Shown here: positions 1 to 7,727 of the stretch, one piece after another | How the letters are laid out: the number at the start of each line of letters is the position of its first letter | How positions within the stretch are numbered: the stretch's first letter is position 1 | DNA from: an uncultured Ruminococcus sp. | GTDB lineage: Bacteria; Bacillota; Clostridia; Oscillospirales; Ruminococcaceae | Reading direction: 5' to 3' | Length of the DNA: 46,335 nt | NCBI GenBank assembly: GCA_910584195.1 | Contig: CAJTYV010000025.1 | Span: 1-46,335, forward strand | The notes under the pieces: model-generated | What the model saw: the letters and a program-made list of their open reading frames with translations, nothing else | Database searches by the model: none | What the model was told of the DNA's origin: nothing | Translations under genes and position numbers: made by a program

Positions 1-11
1 CATATCTATGA

Positions 12-40
12 AAAAAAGCCAAGCGTTTGCTTGACTTTTT
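12..40. terminator. hairpin, probable terminator
   Basis: A-run, a stem pairing CAAGC with GCTTG around a GTTT loop, then a T-run. The A-run and T-run also pair, so it could work on either strand. The gene it would terminate lies outside the window. Confidence 0.45.
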
Positions 41-50
41 CGACAGACTG

Positions 51-75
51 AAAGCCCGATTATTCGGGCTTTTTT
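51..75 (+). terminator. rho-independent terminator
   Basis: Perfect 9-bp stem AAAGCCCGA/TCGGGCTTT with a 4-nt loop and a T-run after it on the plus strand. It would end a plus-strand transcript entering from the left of the window. Confidence 0.7.
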
Positions 76-104
76 CGGTGGACAGCTATTTAGTCTCACC
101 AATA

Positions 105-157
105 TGGTGCGGGTGACAGGACTTGAACCTGCACACCATAGGGCATTAGAACCTAAG
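105..157 (-). pseudogene. 3' half of tRNA-Leu(UAG), likely attachment-site remnant
   Basis: On the minus strand this reads as the 3' half of a class II leucine tRNA: anticodon loop with TAG, 3' anticodon stem TCTAA, long variable arm, T-arm with GGTTCAAGTCC, acceptor strand CACCCGC, A and CCA. The D-arm and the 5' acceptor strand (GCGGGTG expected) are absent, and the sequence before the anticodon does not pair with TCTAA. A copy running from the anticodon loop to the 3' end is what tyrosine-recombinase elements leave at tRNA genes, so I read it as an att remnant rather than a working tRNA. No intact partner lies in the window. Confidence 0.65.
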
Positions 158-372
158 GGTAGAGTAACTACATTGGTATAAATGGGATTCTGAGCTCTTA
201 TAGCAGGATTATTATATTACATTATTTTGAATTTTGCAAGGCTATTTGTTCCATAAAAAGTCGCCTTGCTGTTGTTTTGAGTTTGTGGTTATTCTCATTA
301 TAAAGGATTTTGACGTTTTTCTACTTTTTTATTGAACTTAAGTTAAACTAAATAATTTTAAGAGATTTTACT
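158..372. other. intergenic, nothing recognised
   Basis: AT-rich DNA between the tRNA-Leu remnant and a broken small gene. I see no coding region, clear promoter or repeat here. Confidence 0.4.
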
Positions 373-657
373 ATGTCAGTTATTAAAAGCCAAAACAAGG
401 TGTTCAATGAAATCATGAAGAAAGATGTACCGATTTGCAAGCTCGATACAAACAGCTTGACAGTTACTATCTTCAATGTCGATACTCAGACAGAAGAATA
501 TCGTACATTCCATTAAGGTAACATCAAATATCATGTTCACCATGTTGCGGCTAAGTACAAAAGACGCTTGAAAAAGTACATTGATAACGGTAAGATTTTT
601 GAGTATCTGTCCGATCTTGAAGCGAACTTGTCTGTATCTCAAGTGAAATTGCTGTAA
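373..657 (+). pseudogene. small broken gene with one in-frame stop
   Basis: The frame opens at ATG 373 and reads 47 residues (starting MSVIKSQNKVF) to TAA at 514-516. It then continues in the same frame for another 46 residues to TAA 655-657. The second half is basic and helical (KRRLKKYIDNGKIFEYL, ending VSQVKLL) and looks like genuine protein, so a single nonsense change appears to have split a roughly 94-residue gene. The basic tail recalls small proteins encoded on Firmicute mobile elements, but I cannot name a family. A strong hairpin terminator follows at 718. The minus-strand reading of this stretch looks like a shadow. Confidence 0.5.
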
Positions 658-717
658 TATGTATTACAGAGCGAGAGAGATTGCCCTTGACTGTATGATA
701 TATGTTTAAAAGAAAAA

Positions 718-745
718 CTCGTGTAGCATTTAATTGTTACACGAG
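718..745. terminator. bidirectional terminator
   Basis: Eleven-bp stem CTCGTGTAGCA/TGTTACACGAG (one G-U pair) with a 6-nt loop. Plus side is followed by GAATTTTTT, minus side by TTTTTCTTTT, so it serves both the broken gene at 373-657 and the lipoprotein gene ending at 901. Confidence 0.8.
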
Positions 746-900
746 GAATTTTTTATCGTATTATTTTTATCCATTTCTGAAATGGTATCACAGAGAATAC
801 CAATACTCTCGGAATAATGAGATTTGAAAAAAATTGACGTATTGAATTTGAGTAGAAATTTAAGCAGTTCTCTGAAATAGAAATCTGTGTCAATATATTT

Positions 901-3105
901 TTATGACTGTTCACTAAGATAAATAGAGACACGATTCTGAATACGATTTGAAGCATCTTCGACTGAACTTTCTCCTTCAAAATATGAATTAAGTTCTTCA
1001 ATAAGTATGCTCCTGATGATATGATCTTCAAATGCAGGATGTTTTAACGATTCATAAACAAAGTTCTCATTTGCTTCGGCTTCCTGTTTAGTAAAAGGAT
1101 TTAATATTATACCTTCGTCGCTGTTTGGTACGTAATATGTTTCATATATTTTTTCACCTGTTTCATCATATACGGTGTGATCTGTGCATTCATCGAGAAG
1201 CTGTTGTTCAAGAACGCTTTTAAGTCCGCCGAAGCCTATAAAATGCGGATCTGACGAACTTTCTTCTCCAAACATATAGTATTTCAGGAAATCCCACGCA
1301 CCGTCAATATTCGGGGAGTTTGCCATTATTGCAAATGTTTGTGTAGGACAACAGAAGCCCTTGATCTGTTCATCGCTTACATATCCGATAAATGTACTGT
1401 CTTCTCCTGTATAAACCTGTTGACATATTCTCATATCATAGTAACCACGTATATCTGTATTGCAGATAAGAACTTTATCATTACGCAGTGAATCTATAAT
1501 ATCATCTATACCCATACCTGCTCCTATTGGAGTTTCACTTGCTTTTAGTCCGATATCAAAGTCATTTATAAATTGGACGGATCTGATAAATTCATCTGAA
1601 TCAAAATAACACTCTGATTTTTCTTTATCAAAAAATTGTTTATAGCCAATCAACTCAATAAACATATCTGCTTTTGAAAATGATTGTGATGTCAGCGAAA
1701 GCTCCATTCCATCAGGCATATTTGCGTAGATATCTTTAAATTCATCAAGATTCCATGAAGTCTTACCACCGGTAAATTTATTTTTTATTATATTTGTAGA
1801 TATTGTAAAAGCAGGAGTGATCTGTAACAGTTTTCCGTTTGTTTCAAGACTTTCAAGAAATCCGTCTACAAAATCACTGCGTTTAAGTTCATTATCATTG
1901 TCTATTAAATTATAAAAATCTACAAATATGCTTTCCTTTGCGCTAAAACTTTCAACGGTCATATAATTACTAAAAAGTATAATGTCCGGACATTTACCTG
2001 ATATTATGTCCAATTTTAATTGATTATATAGATCATTTGGATCGTCAGTATTATAATCGACAAATTCAACTTTGTATTCGTCGTTTTCAGAATTATACTT
2101 TTTTATGTAAGGAGTATAAGGGTCGGTATTGCCGCCGTGCGTAAGCGCTACATTAATTATTTTTTTCTGTTTGATCTCGGTAATATCACGTTGTGAAAGT
2201 AAACGCATCTCATAATTATTTTCTCCGACAATTTTAAGTAAAATTACAAATTCATTATTGCCTATCATAACCATATCAAGAATTTCATGTGTTCCAAAAT
2301 CGTTTTCGGAAAAATCAGAGATCCTTTCCCATGTGTTATCTATAAGACCGTATAAACCTCCAGGGGTAGTCACAGCGATCCTGTAGTCTCCATTGCCTGT
2401 ACAGATAGTATTTGTGTAATCTGCAAGCTCACCGCATTTTACTTTTTCTGTAATAGAACCGTTACTTAGTGTGCCAATTGTCATTTGAGAATCTTTGCTC
2501 ATAAGTACACAGGGAGTGTCATTGTTGTCATTGATAATTCCGCAGATAGTCAGATTATCGCAGTTTACTTCACCCTTGTATTTTCCGTTGCTATCTATAT
2601 ATGCAACGGAAGTTCGGTTTATATTAATGTAAAAGCCATCCTCGGTACAGAGTAACTCTACAAAATGATCGTCGGGTGCAATTACTTCACCAATATCATA
2701 AGTATTCTCAATATTTCCGTTACTGTCGAATGTGTAAATTACTGTATTATCGTTAAGAGTGGTCAGAACAGCTGACTTTCCGAATTTCATCAATGCGGCA
2801 GTTTTGACTGTTTCTTCGTCCTGAGGATTGAAAGTAAAGTCTCTTTTTTCAGTGAATTCGATATCTGTTAAATATCCGCTGTATTCTCCGGATTTAAGCC
2901 TGCCAAAAATAAAATAAAATGCCGATCTCTTGTCAGTGCATATTATTTCACTGAAATCATCTGCCATATTTATATCGGCAGACTTGAATGAAATCAGATT
3001 TCTCTGTGATGCAGAAGAATCTTGGGATAGATCAGTCGTTTTTGAACATCCCGTGATGAATAAAATTGTAGTCAAAACTAAAAGAAATGAAAAAAATTTT
3101 TTCAT
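901..3105 (-). CDS. large lipoprotein, extracellular solute-binding protein-like
   Basis: 734 residues. The N-terminus is a lipoprotein signal (MKKFF, hydrophobic stretch, lipobox ITGC with Cys20). Residues about 40-310 are beta-rich with repeated segments of the type 'D-x-N-G' and may form a propeller-like domain. From about 315 the protein resembles family 1 extracellular solute-binding proteins of sugar ABC transporters: a strand (INVALTHGG), then YIKKYNSEND, then the QLKLDIISGKCPDIILF segment, then a long C-terminal lobe. No permease or ATPase genes lie beside it, so it may be an orphan receptor or sensor anchored on the outer face of the membrane. Start ATG 3105 is preceded by AAAGGAGG. 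It ends at the bidirectional hairpin at 718-745. Function is inferred from general resemblance only. Confidence 0.75.
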   Translation of the reverse strand: MKKFFSFLLVLTTILFITGCSKTTDLSQDSSASQRNLISFKSADINMADDFSEIICTDKRSAFYFIFGRLKSGEYSGYLTDIEFTEKRDFTFNPQDEETVKTAALMKFGKSAVLTTLNDNTVIYTFDSNGNIENTYDIGEVIAPDDHFVELLCTEDGFYININRTSVAYIDSNGKYKGEVNCDNLTICGIINDNNDTPCVLMSKDSQMTIGTLSNGSITEKVKCGELADYTNTICTGNGDYRIAVTTPGGLYGLIDNTWERISDFSENDFGTHEILDMVMIGNNEFVILLKIVGENNYEMRLLSQRDITEIKQKKIINVALTHGGNTDPYTPYIKKYNSENDEYKVEFVDYNTDDPNDLYNQLKLDIISGKCPDIILFSNYMTVESFSAKESIFVDFYNLIDNDNELKRSDFVDGFLESLETNGKLLQITPAFTISTNIIKNKFTGGKTSWNLDEFKDIYANMPDGMELSLTSQSFSKADMFIELIGYKQFFDKEKSECYFDSDEFIRSVQFINDFDIGLKASETPIGAGMGIDDIIDSLRNDKVLICNTDIRGYYDMRICQQVYTGEDSTFIGYVSDEQIKGFCCPTQTFAIMANSPNIDGAWDFLKYYMFGEESSSDPHFIGFGGLKSVLEQQLLDECTDHTVYDETGEKIYETYYVPNSDEGIILNPFTKQEAEANENFVYESLKHPAFEDHIIRSILIEELNSYFEGESSVEDASNRIQNRVSIYLSEQS

Positions 3106-3246
3106 TTTGAGTCCTCCTTTGTGACTTCATACACCATTATAATTCTTGGAGTAATTAGGAAAAAGCCTACAGTAACACAGCAAATCACAAATAGTATAAT
3201 ATACTGCCATGTTACTATAAGCTTTCAATTTGTGCTGAATAAGTGA

Positions 3247-3651
3247 TCAGGTTATATTTACATAGCCTCTAACAGGATTAGAAGAAGATGCATAGTATGC
3301 TTGTACATAAAAAGCACAGTTTGTATTTGCCGGAATTGTTAGGCTATGTGACGGAGAACCTGAACTAAAAGTAAAATTCCCCCTATAATCGCCATTAAAA
3401 TAATAAGATATTTTTACTGTGCTTGTAAAATTTGCGTAGACACTTACTGTTTTAGGACCTCTATACGATTCTAAATAATGCTCTCCATTATCAGCAAGTG
3501 TAAAGTTGATGTAAGATCTTGGTGATGAATCTCCATTGGTGCTGATACCTGTGAAATAAGGTTCTGTACCATTTGCTGCTGATGCAGCAGTAGAAATGAG
3601 TGAGGTTGCAATCATCATAGTTGCTACGAGAGTTGAAATAATCTTTTTCAT
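3247..3651 (-). CDS. small secreted protein of unknown function
   Basis: 134 residues from ATG 3651, chosen over a longer frame because AAAGGATG sits just upstream. It has a clear signal peptide (MKKIIS, hydrophobic core, cleavage near ASA-A about residue 26). The mature part is about 108 residues, rich in Ser, Thr, Asn and aromatic residues, with no cysteine after the signal peptide's end except one (NCAFY), and looks like a small beta-sandwich. It lies directly downstream of agr locus 1 on the same strand but has its own likely promoter (TTGAGC, 17-bp spacer, TATATA). A quorum-controlled secreted effector or bacteriocin is possible; I recognise no family. Confidence 0.65.
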   Translation of the reverse strand: MKKIISTLVATMMIATSLISTAASAANGTEPYFTGISTNGDSSPRSYINFTLADNGEHYLESYRGPKTVSVYANFTSTVKISYYFNGDYRGNFTFSSGSPSHSLTIPANTNCAFYVQAYYASSSNPVRGYVNIT

Positions 3652-3771
3652 AAATAAACATCCTTTCGTGTACGCTTGTCCGTCTGAGAATAAAACCATA
3701 TATAATATAGTGATTTTAAAAGCTCAAAAAGACGAAGCTTTTTAATATTTTTTTGTTTTAACGAATTATAG

Positions 3772-4359
3772 TTAATCTTTCATCTTGGAAATGCCCTGCT
3801 TCAGCTTTCCGGTCAAAAGCAGTACTGCGTCCATAACAATGAAAATCAACTCATTTGAAGCGATCGTCCTGGCATAATTGCAGCTCAGAATATAGAATAC
3901 AAGGTCAATGAATAACAGTGTGCAAAGGATTATCCTGTTCCGCCTCCGCTGTGTCTGGTTCAGGGGATTGTTTTCATTTATCAGCGGCGCCAGTACCAAT
4001 ATAACGATTACGGAAACTGCTCCGATTATTTTCCCCGTGTTGGATATGTACAACAGCGGAATAAGCTTTGAAACTGCAATTGATGCTCCGAACATGATTG
4101 TTGATAAGATAAAACAGCGTTCACTTGTTTCAGCGTGGTATCCTCCGGAAAATAACCTCATTGAGAGGAAAAATATCAGATATGCAAGGAAGTTCACCAT
4201 TTCTCCGCACAGCAGGCTGATTATAAGAAATGTTATCAGAAGTCCGCCGTTCAGCAGTATAACTTCGAGTCCATAGATATAGATCTCACGCTTTTCAATC
4301 TCGACTATCTTATTTTTTATCAACAAAAATGTGATGTCTTCGGCGAGGTTTCGAAACAC
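3772..4359 (-). CDS. agrB: AgrB-type peptide-processing membrane endopeptidase, locus 1
   Basis: 195 residues, close to the usual AgrB length. The family signature is present: RLFSGGYHAETSERC, with the catalytic pair His75 and Cys82. Several hydrophobic segments follow, as expected for a polytopic membrane protease. AgrB cleaves the C-terminal tail of AgrD and helps form the cyclic autoinducer. The gene starts 10 bp after the stop of the small peptide gene (4370-4504), so the two are co-translated. Because that peptide has Ser in place of Cys, this AgrB would have to make a lactone rather than a thiolactone, if the peptide is functional. Confidence 0.9.
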   Translation of the reverse strand: MFRNLAEDITFLLIKNKIVEIEKREIYIYGLEVILLNGGLLITFLIISLLCGEMVNFLAYLIFFLSMRLFSGGYHAETSERCFILSTIMFGASIAVSKLIPLLYISNTGKIIGAVSVIVILVLAPLINENNPLNQTQRRRNRIILCTLLFIDLVFYILSCNYARTIASNELIFIVMDAVLLLTGKLKQGISKMKD

Positions 4360-4369
4360 TTTCCATACC

Positions 4370-4504
4370 TCACTTCTTGTCGGACTTCACGAGAGATTTG
4401 GGTGTCTTAGGCTGATAAAGCCCAAGAATTGATGTTGTCTCACTTGAAACAGATGCCACACTCTCAATTGTCTTCTTAACAACAGCAATGATTCTCTTTT
4501 TCAT
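4370..4504 (-). CDS. agrD: AgrD-like autoinducer precursor with Ser at the ring position
   Basis: 44 residues from ATG 4504, preceded by GGGAGGAACGAAG. The layout is AgrD: a basic amphipathic N-terminus (MKKRIIAVVKKTIESVAS), a short linker, a five-residue ring region and a proline-containing recognition tail (YQPKTPKSL). Aligned with the canonical AgrD of locus 2, the segment SILGL-YQPKTP sits over CIFVI-HQEPLP, so the ring-forming Cys is Ser here. The peptide contains no cysteine at all. Serine lactones are known for related systems (GBAP of Enterococcus faecalis FsrB/D and the Staphylococcus intermedius autoinducer). The gene is too short for most gene callers but its position, between agrC and agrB, is diagnostic. 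Confidence 0.85.
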   Translation of the reverse strand: MKKRIIAVVKKTIESVASVSSETTSILGLYQPKTPKSLVKSDKK

Positions 4505-4536
4505 CTTCGTTCCTCCCTTCCTGACCTTGTGATTGT

Positions 4537-4603
4537 ATTATAACACGTCAGAAACGGTTTGTGTTAAAATTTGCACGAATGGGATGTTTTTTAGCACGAA
4601 TGG
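4537..4603 (-). promoter_or_regulatory. agr locus 1 autoinduction promoter with paired AgrA-type boxes
   Basis: On the plus strand GCACGAATGG occurs at 4573-4582 and again, identical, at 4594-4603, a 21-bp period. Read on the minus strand, 30 bp separate the nearer box from a perfect -10 TATAAT (4537-4542), and agrD follows. LytTR-domain regulators such as AgrA bind paired direct repeats spaced about two helical turns apart, so this is the probable AgrA1 target. There is no good -35, as expected for an activator-dependent promoter. Confidence 0.75.
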
Positions 4604-4659
4604 TATATATTTACATTTTTTAACTGTAAAATAGCCATTTTTAATGTGTTTTAAGGTGT

Positions 4660-5946
4660 TTACATTGGAATCATAACGTTAGCGCTGAATACATTATTCT
4701 TATGTATAACAGAAAATTCTCCGTTATAACGTCTGACCGTGTGCTTTACGGAATTAAGTCCGATTCCGTGCAGCTTTTTATTGACTTTTGTGGTTTCAAG
4801 TGAAATATCTTTTTTTGTACATTTGTTAGAAATTGAAATGACCAGAAAATTTTCTACCTGTTTTATCTTCACTTCGATGAACGGAGTTTCCTCATCTGCC
4901 GACGCTTCGAGAGCGTTATCGAGCAGATTTCCGAGAATCGATGCAAAATGCTCCGAAGCTATTTTGCAGTTGTCCGGAATCTCAGCGTTTATTATAAACG
5001 TAATACCATTGCTTTCAGCAATTTTCTGCTTGATGTACAGAATCGAGTCAACTGTATCGTTTCCTGTTTTATAATAGAAAAGTTTCTTTCCGAGCAAGTC
5101 ATTCTGCTTTGCAAGATAACGTTTAATTCCGTCCATATCATCATGTTCAGCCAGCGACATAAGGTCGATAATCTGATGCTTAAAATCGTGGAGTTTCCTT
5201 TGCCATATCTCAAATATCTGTTCTGTTTCTTCCATGGACTGCTCAAGCATTTCATTTTTCAGCGTGGTCAGTTTCAATTGCTGCTGATCTTCATAGTGAG
5301 TTGTAAGTTTAAAAGCTCCGAAGAAAATGACTATTATCAGAATCAGCATCATGAAAAAGAACAATGTTGAAACATAGGAATTTACAGATTCGTTCTGAAT
5401 ATCAATAAAAGTCACGGTTACAGTCAATACAAGCATTACCGCTGTGACGGAGAATAAAATGATAAAATATTTCTTTTGTATCACTCCTTTTTTGGCAAGA
5501 ATCTTGTTAAGAATAACTGTCAGAAACATCAGGAATATTTTTGAAGCTGCCAGTGCAACAAGTCGATACAGCGACATTTCTTCATAAATATCAGCAGTCA
5601 GAATGTGGAATGCATAGGACAGCGTACTTACGATAATGCCATCCGTCATGGCAATCAAAAGCAGATATATGACAGCCCAGATAGCTGCTTTGATTTTGTT
5701 TTTCGGATATACTGTTATTTGCATGACTGCAATGAGTACAAAACCGAGAATCGCTGTGACAGGAGAGTAAAGTTCTACATGATTTATTATCAATATGACA
5801 GCCGATGCCAGCGTTGACGCAAATATTCTGCGGAATAATTTGTTATTCAGCTCTGCATTTTCTATAAAAGTTCCGCAGAAGATCGTGCTCAGAAAAAACT
5901 CGGCAAATGTCGCTCCGTATTCCGCTATCCAATATATTCGGCTCAT
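4660..5946 (-). CDS. agrC: AgrC-type sensor histidine kinase, locus 1
   Basis: 428 residues. Residues 1 to about 210 hold six or more hydrophobic segments forming the peptide-sensing membrane domain. A linker helix leads to the phospho-acceptor region (KLHDFKHQI, about residue 250), followed by a GHKL ATPase domain with the N-box NLLDNALEAS (about 340) and the G-box HGIGLNSVKHTV (about 395). It would sense the locus 1 peptide and phosphorylate the response regulator encoded immediately upstream. The start ATG overlaps the stop of agrA by 4 bp (ATGA type), so the pair is co-translated. About 155 bp containing the agr promoter separate it from agrD. Confidence 0.9.
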   Translation of the reverse strand: MSRIYWIAEYGATFAEFFLSTIFCGTFIENAELNNKLFRRIFASTLASAVILIINHVELYSPVTAILGFVLIAVMQITVYPKNKIKAAIWAVIYLLLIAMTDGIIVSTLSYAFHILTADIYEEMSLYRLVALAASKIFLMFLTVILNKILAKKGVIQKKYFIILFSVTAVMLVLTVTVTFIDIQNESVNSYVSTLFFFMMLILIIVIFFGAFKLTTHYEDQQQLKLTTLKNEMLEQSMEETEQIFEIWQRKLHDFKHQIIDLMSLAEHDDMDGIKRYLAKQNDLLGKKLFYYKTGNDTVDSILYIKQKIAESNGITFIINAEIPDNCKIASEHFASILGNLLDNALEASADEETPFIEVKIKQVENFLVISISNKCTKKDISLETTKVNKKLHGIGLNSVKHTVRRYNGEFSVIHKNNVFSANVMIPM

Positions 5947-6662
5947 AGTAGTTCACCCCATATATTCAGGATCTGCTGTTTCACTTCGCTGAATTTTCGT
6001 CTGCTGACAAGAAGCTGTTCGTCATTTTTGAGGATCAACAGACAATTCTGCATATTTTTCACATAATCTGTGTTTACAACACAGCTCCGATGTATCATTA
6101 TAAAGCTCTCTTTATTTATAAGCTGATGTAATTCGGCGATGGATCGTCTTGCATGAATGCAGTCACCGTTTTTCAGATAAATGTATGTCTTATGTTTTTC
6201 CGCCTCGAAATACATTATCTCGGAAATCATAACAGCTTTTTCTCCATCTTCCGTATAGAGAATAATTTGTTTGTCACTGCTTATTTCAAGGACGTTGACC
6301 GCCGCCTGAATGGCTATAGGCATTTCAGTTTCAAGCCGAATTTTTCGTATGTATCTGAACGGTTGAAATTCAATTGCCTTGAATACAAACTCTTCATGTG
6401 CCGACAGAAAAATAATTATCAGATTCAGATTTTCTGTCCGCAGTTTTTCAGCAAGCTCAAGTCCCGATATTTCGGGCATATCGATGTCGAGTATGAGAAT
6501 GTCGGCAGGCTCTTTCTTCACAAGCAGTTTCCGTTCGACTTCGGCGGCGTTTGAGTAGATATCAAATTCCGTTTTGATGTGTAATTCCTGTGCGGTTCGT
6601 TTTATGACCTCTTTGGCAGCCAATGCATCGGATTCTTGGTCATCGCATATTACTATGTTCAT
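5943..6662 (-). CDS. agrA: AgrA-type LytTR response regulator, locus 1
   Basis: 239 residues. An N-terminal receiver domain starts MNIVICDDQE and has the phospho-acceptor aspartate in LILDIDMPEISG (about residue 57). A C-terminal LytTR DNA-binding domain spans about residues 140-235 (IMYFEAEKHKTYIYL, then FIMIHRSCVVN, then RRKF). LytTR regulators activate promoters carrying paired direct repeats; the repeat pair upstream of agrD (4573-4603) is its likely target. It is first in the operon and overlaps agrC by 4 bp, with its own sigma-A-type promoter at 6693-6721. Confidence 0.9.
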   Translation of the reverse strand: MNIVICDDQESDALAAKEVIKRTAQELHIKTEFDIYSNAAEVERKLLVKKEPADILILDIDMPEISGLELAEKLRTENLNLIIIFLSAHEEFVFKAIEFQPFRYIRKIRLETEMPIAIQAAVNVLEISSDKQIILYTEDGEKAVMISEIMYFEAEKHKTYIYLKNGDCIHARRSIAELHQLINKESFIMIHRSCVVNTDYVKNMQNCLLILKNDEQLLVSRRKFSEVKQQILNIWGELL

Positions 6663-6692
6663 TTTATCACGTCCCTATAACAATATGTTTTA

Positions 6693-6721
6693 ATTATAGC
6701 ATAAAAAACTCCTAATTTCAA
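6693..6721 (-). promoter_or_regulatory. sigma-A-type promoter of agrA-agrC (locus 1)
   Basis: Minus strand -35 TTGAAA (6716-6721), 17-bp spacer, perfect -10 TATAAT (6693-6698), 31 bp before the agrA ATG. No activator boxes are needed, consistent with constitutive low-level expression of the sensor pair. Confidence 0.7.
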
Positions 6722-6774
6722 TATCAATTTTCTAAGGTCAAAATTGGTTAAATATAAAAAATAAAATTTCCCTA

Positions 6775-6803
6775 TTGACAAATTCTGCCGAATGTGTTAG
6801 GAT
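6775..6803 (+). promoter_or_regulatory. sigma-A-type promoter for the plus-strand element genes
   Basis: Perfect -35 TTGACA (6775-6780), 17-bp spacer, -10 TAGGAT (6798-6803). It points at the DUF6076-like gene beginning at 6856 and is divergent from the agrA promoter. Confidence 0.65.
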
Positions 6804-6855
6804 ATGATATATCAGTAATATTAATTATGTAAAATGCGATTACAAAGGTGATAAG

Positions 6856-7635
6856 ATGAAAAATAATCAGGTAAGTTTCTGGGCAAGGAATATACAGTAC
6901 AGAACTGAAAGCCATAATGGGACTGAATATATTGTTCCGGTAAGCGAACAGACGTATCTGTATAATCCGCTTGAAAATGAATACGGACTTCTGAGCGACG
7001 CACTTAATCTTGGAAGAAATCTGACTGAAAATGATACGGGACAAAAAGAATGTGTACTGGATTTTGTGCGAAAATACGGACTTCTGGGCATAATGACCGA
7101 CATTACGGATTCGGATTTTGACAGCAATGAACAGGTCATAATTCACGAAAATATTTTTACGGAATCAGGAATAGTTTCAACGTCGGATGTTGCAAAACAG
7201 TTTTTTCCGTGCGATGAAGTTGACATACTCAGACCGTTGGAATTTAAGCTCGGTTTTAAAAGCAGAGATACAATTTATAATAAAATGTTTCTGAACGGCT
7301 GGCAGTATTCAGAACCGCTTGAATGGATGATAAAATATTTTAAATATCTTTATAGTTTTATGACAGCAGAGAAAAAAGAATTGGAGAACTTCAATAAACC
7401 ACAGCTGACATACAAAATAGATATTCAAAGAGAAATAAATCTTGTGTGTGAGTATGTTTCACTGAAAGCCATCATTGACTTTGCATTTGCCAAAGCAGTA
7501 ACTGACGAAAGAAAACCGTTGAGATACTGTAAACACTGTGATAAAATTTTCTATGCAGGTGATGTCAGGAGTGAATTCTGTTCACCAAGATGCCGTAATC
7601 AATTTAATGTATACAAATCAAGAGCAAAACACTGA
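6856..7635 (+). CDS. DUF6076-like protein with C-terminal zinc finger
   Basis: 259 residues, first gene of the plus-strand element. The first 200 residues are a predicted alpha/beta region without known motifs. The C-terminus has a treble-clef-like zinc site (RYCKHCDKIFYAGD, then SEFCSPRCRNQFNVYKSR), with Cys-x2-Cys and Cys-x3-Cys pairs like CGNR-type fingers. Such proteins often accompany RepA-like ATPases and recombinases on Clostridia integrative elements. The ATG is preceded by AAAGGTGATAAG. A DNA- or RNA-binding role is suggested by the finger but not demonstrated. Confidence 0.65.
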   Translation: MKNNQVSFWARNIQYRTESHNGTEYIVPVSEQTYLYNPLENEYGLLSDALNLGRNLTENDTGQKECVLDFVRKYGLLGIMTDITDSDFDSNEQVIIHENIFTESGIVSTSDVAKQFFPCDEVDILRPLEFKLGFKSRDTIYNKMFLNGWQYSEPLEWMIKYFKYLYSFMTAEKKELENFNKPQLTYKIDIQREINLVCEYVSLKAIIDFAFAKAVTDERKPLRYCKHCDKIFYAGDVRSEFCSPRCRNQFNVYKSRAKH

Positions 7636-7727
7636 GTTGTGCTCTGATTTTATTACTTGCCAGTAATACTATCAGAATAATTTAATATTACTAAAGAATC
7701 TTGATAATTGAATAAGGAGTAACGCCG

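Noticed and set aside
753..1031. Minus-strand frame downstream of the lipoprotein gene
   Set aside because: Overlaps the end of the 734-residue lipoprotein in another frame, with hydrophobic AT-driven composition and no ribosome site.
5605..6554. Plus-strand frames opposite agrA1 and agrC1
   Set aside because: Mirror frames of well-supported minus-strand genes, without start signals.
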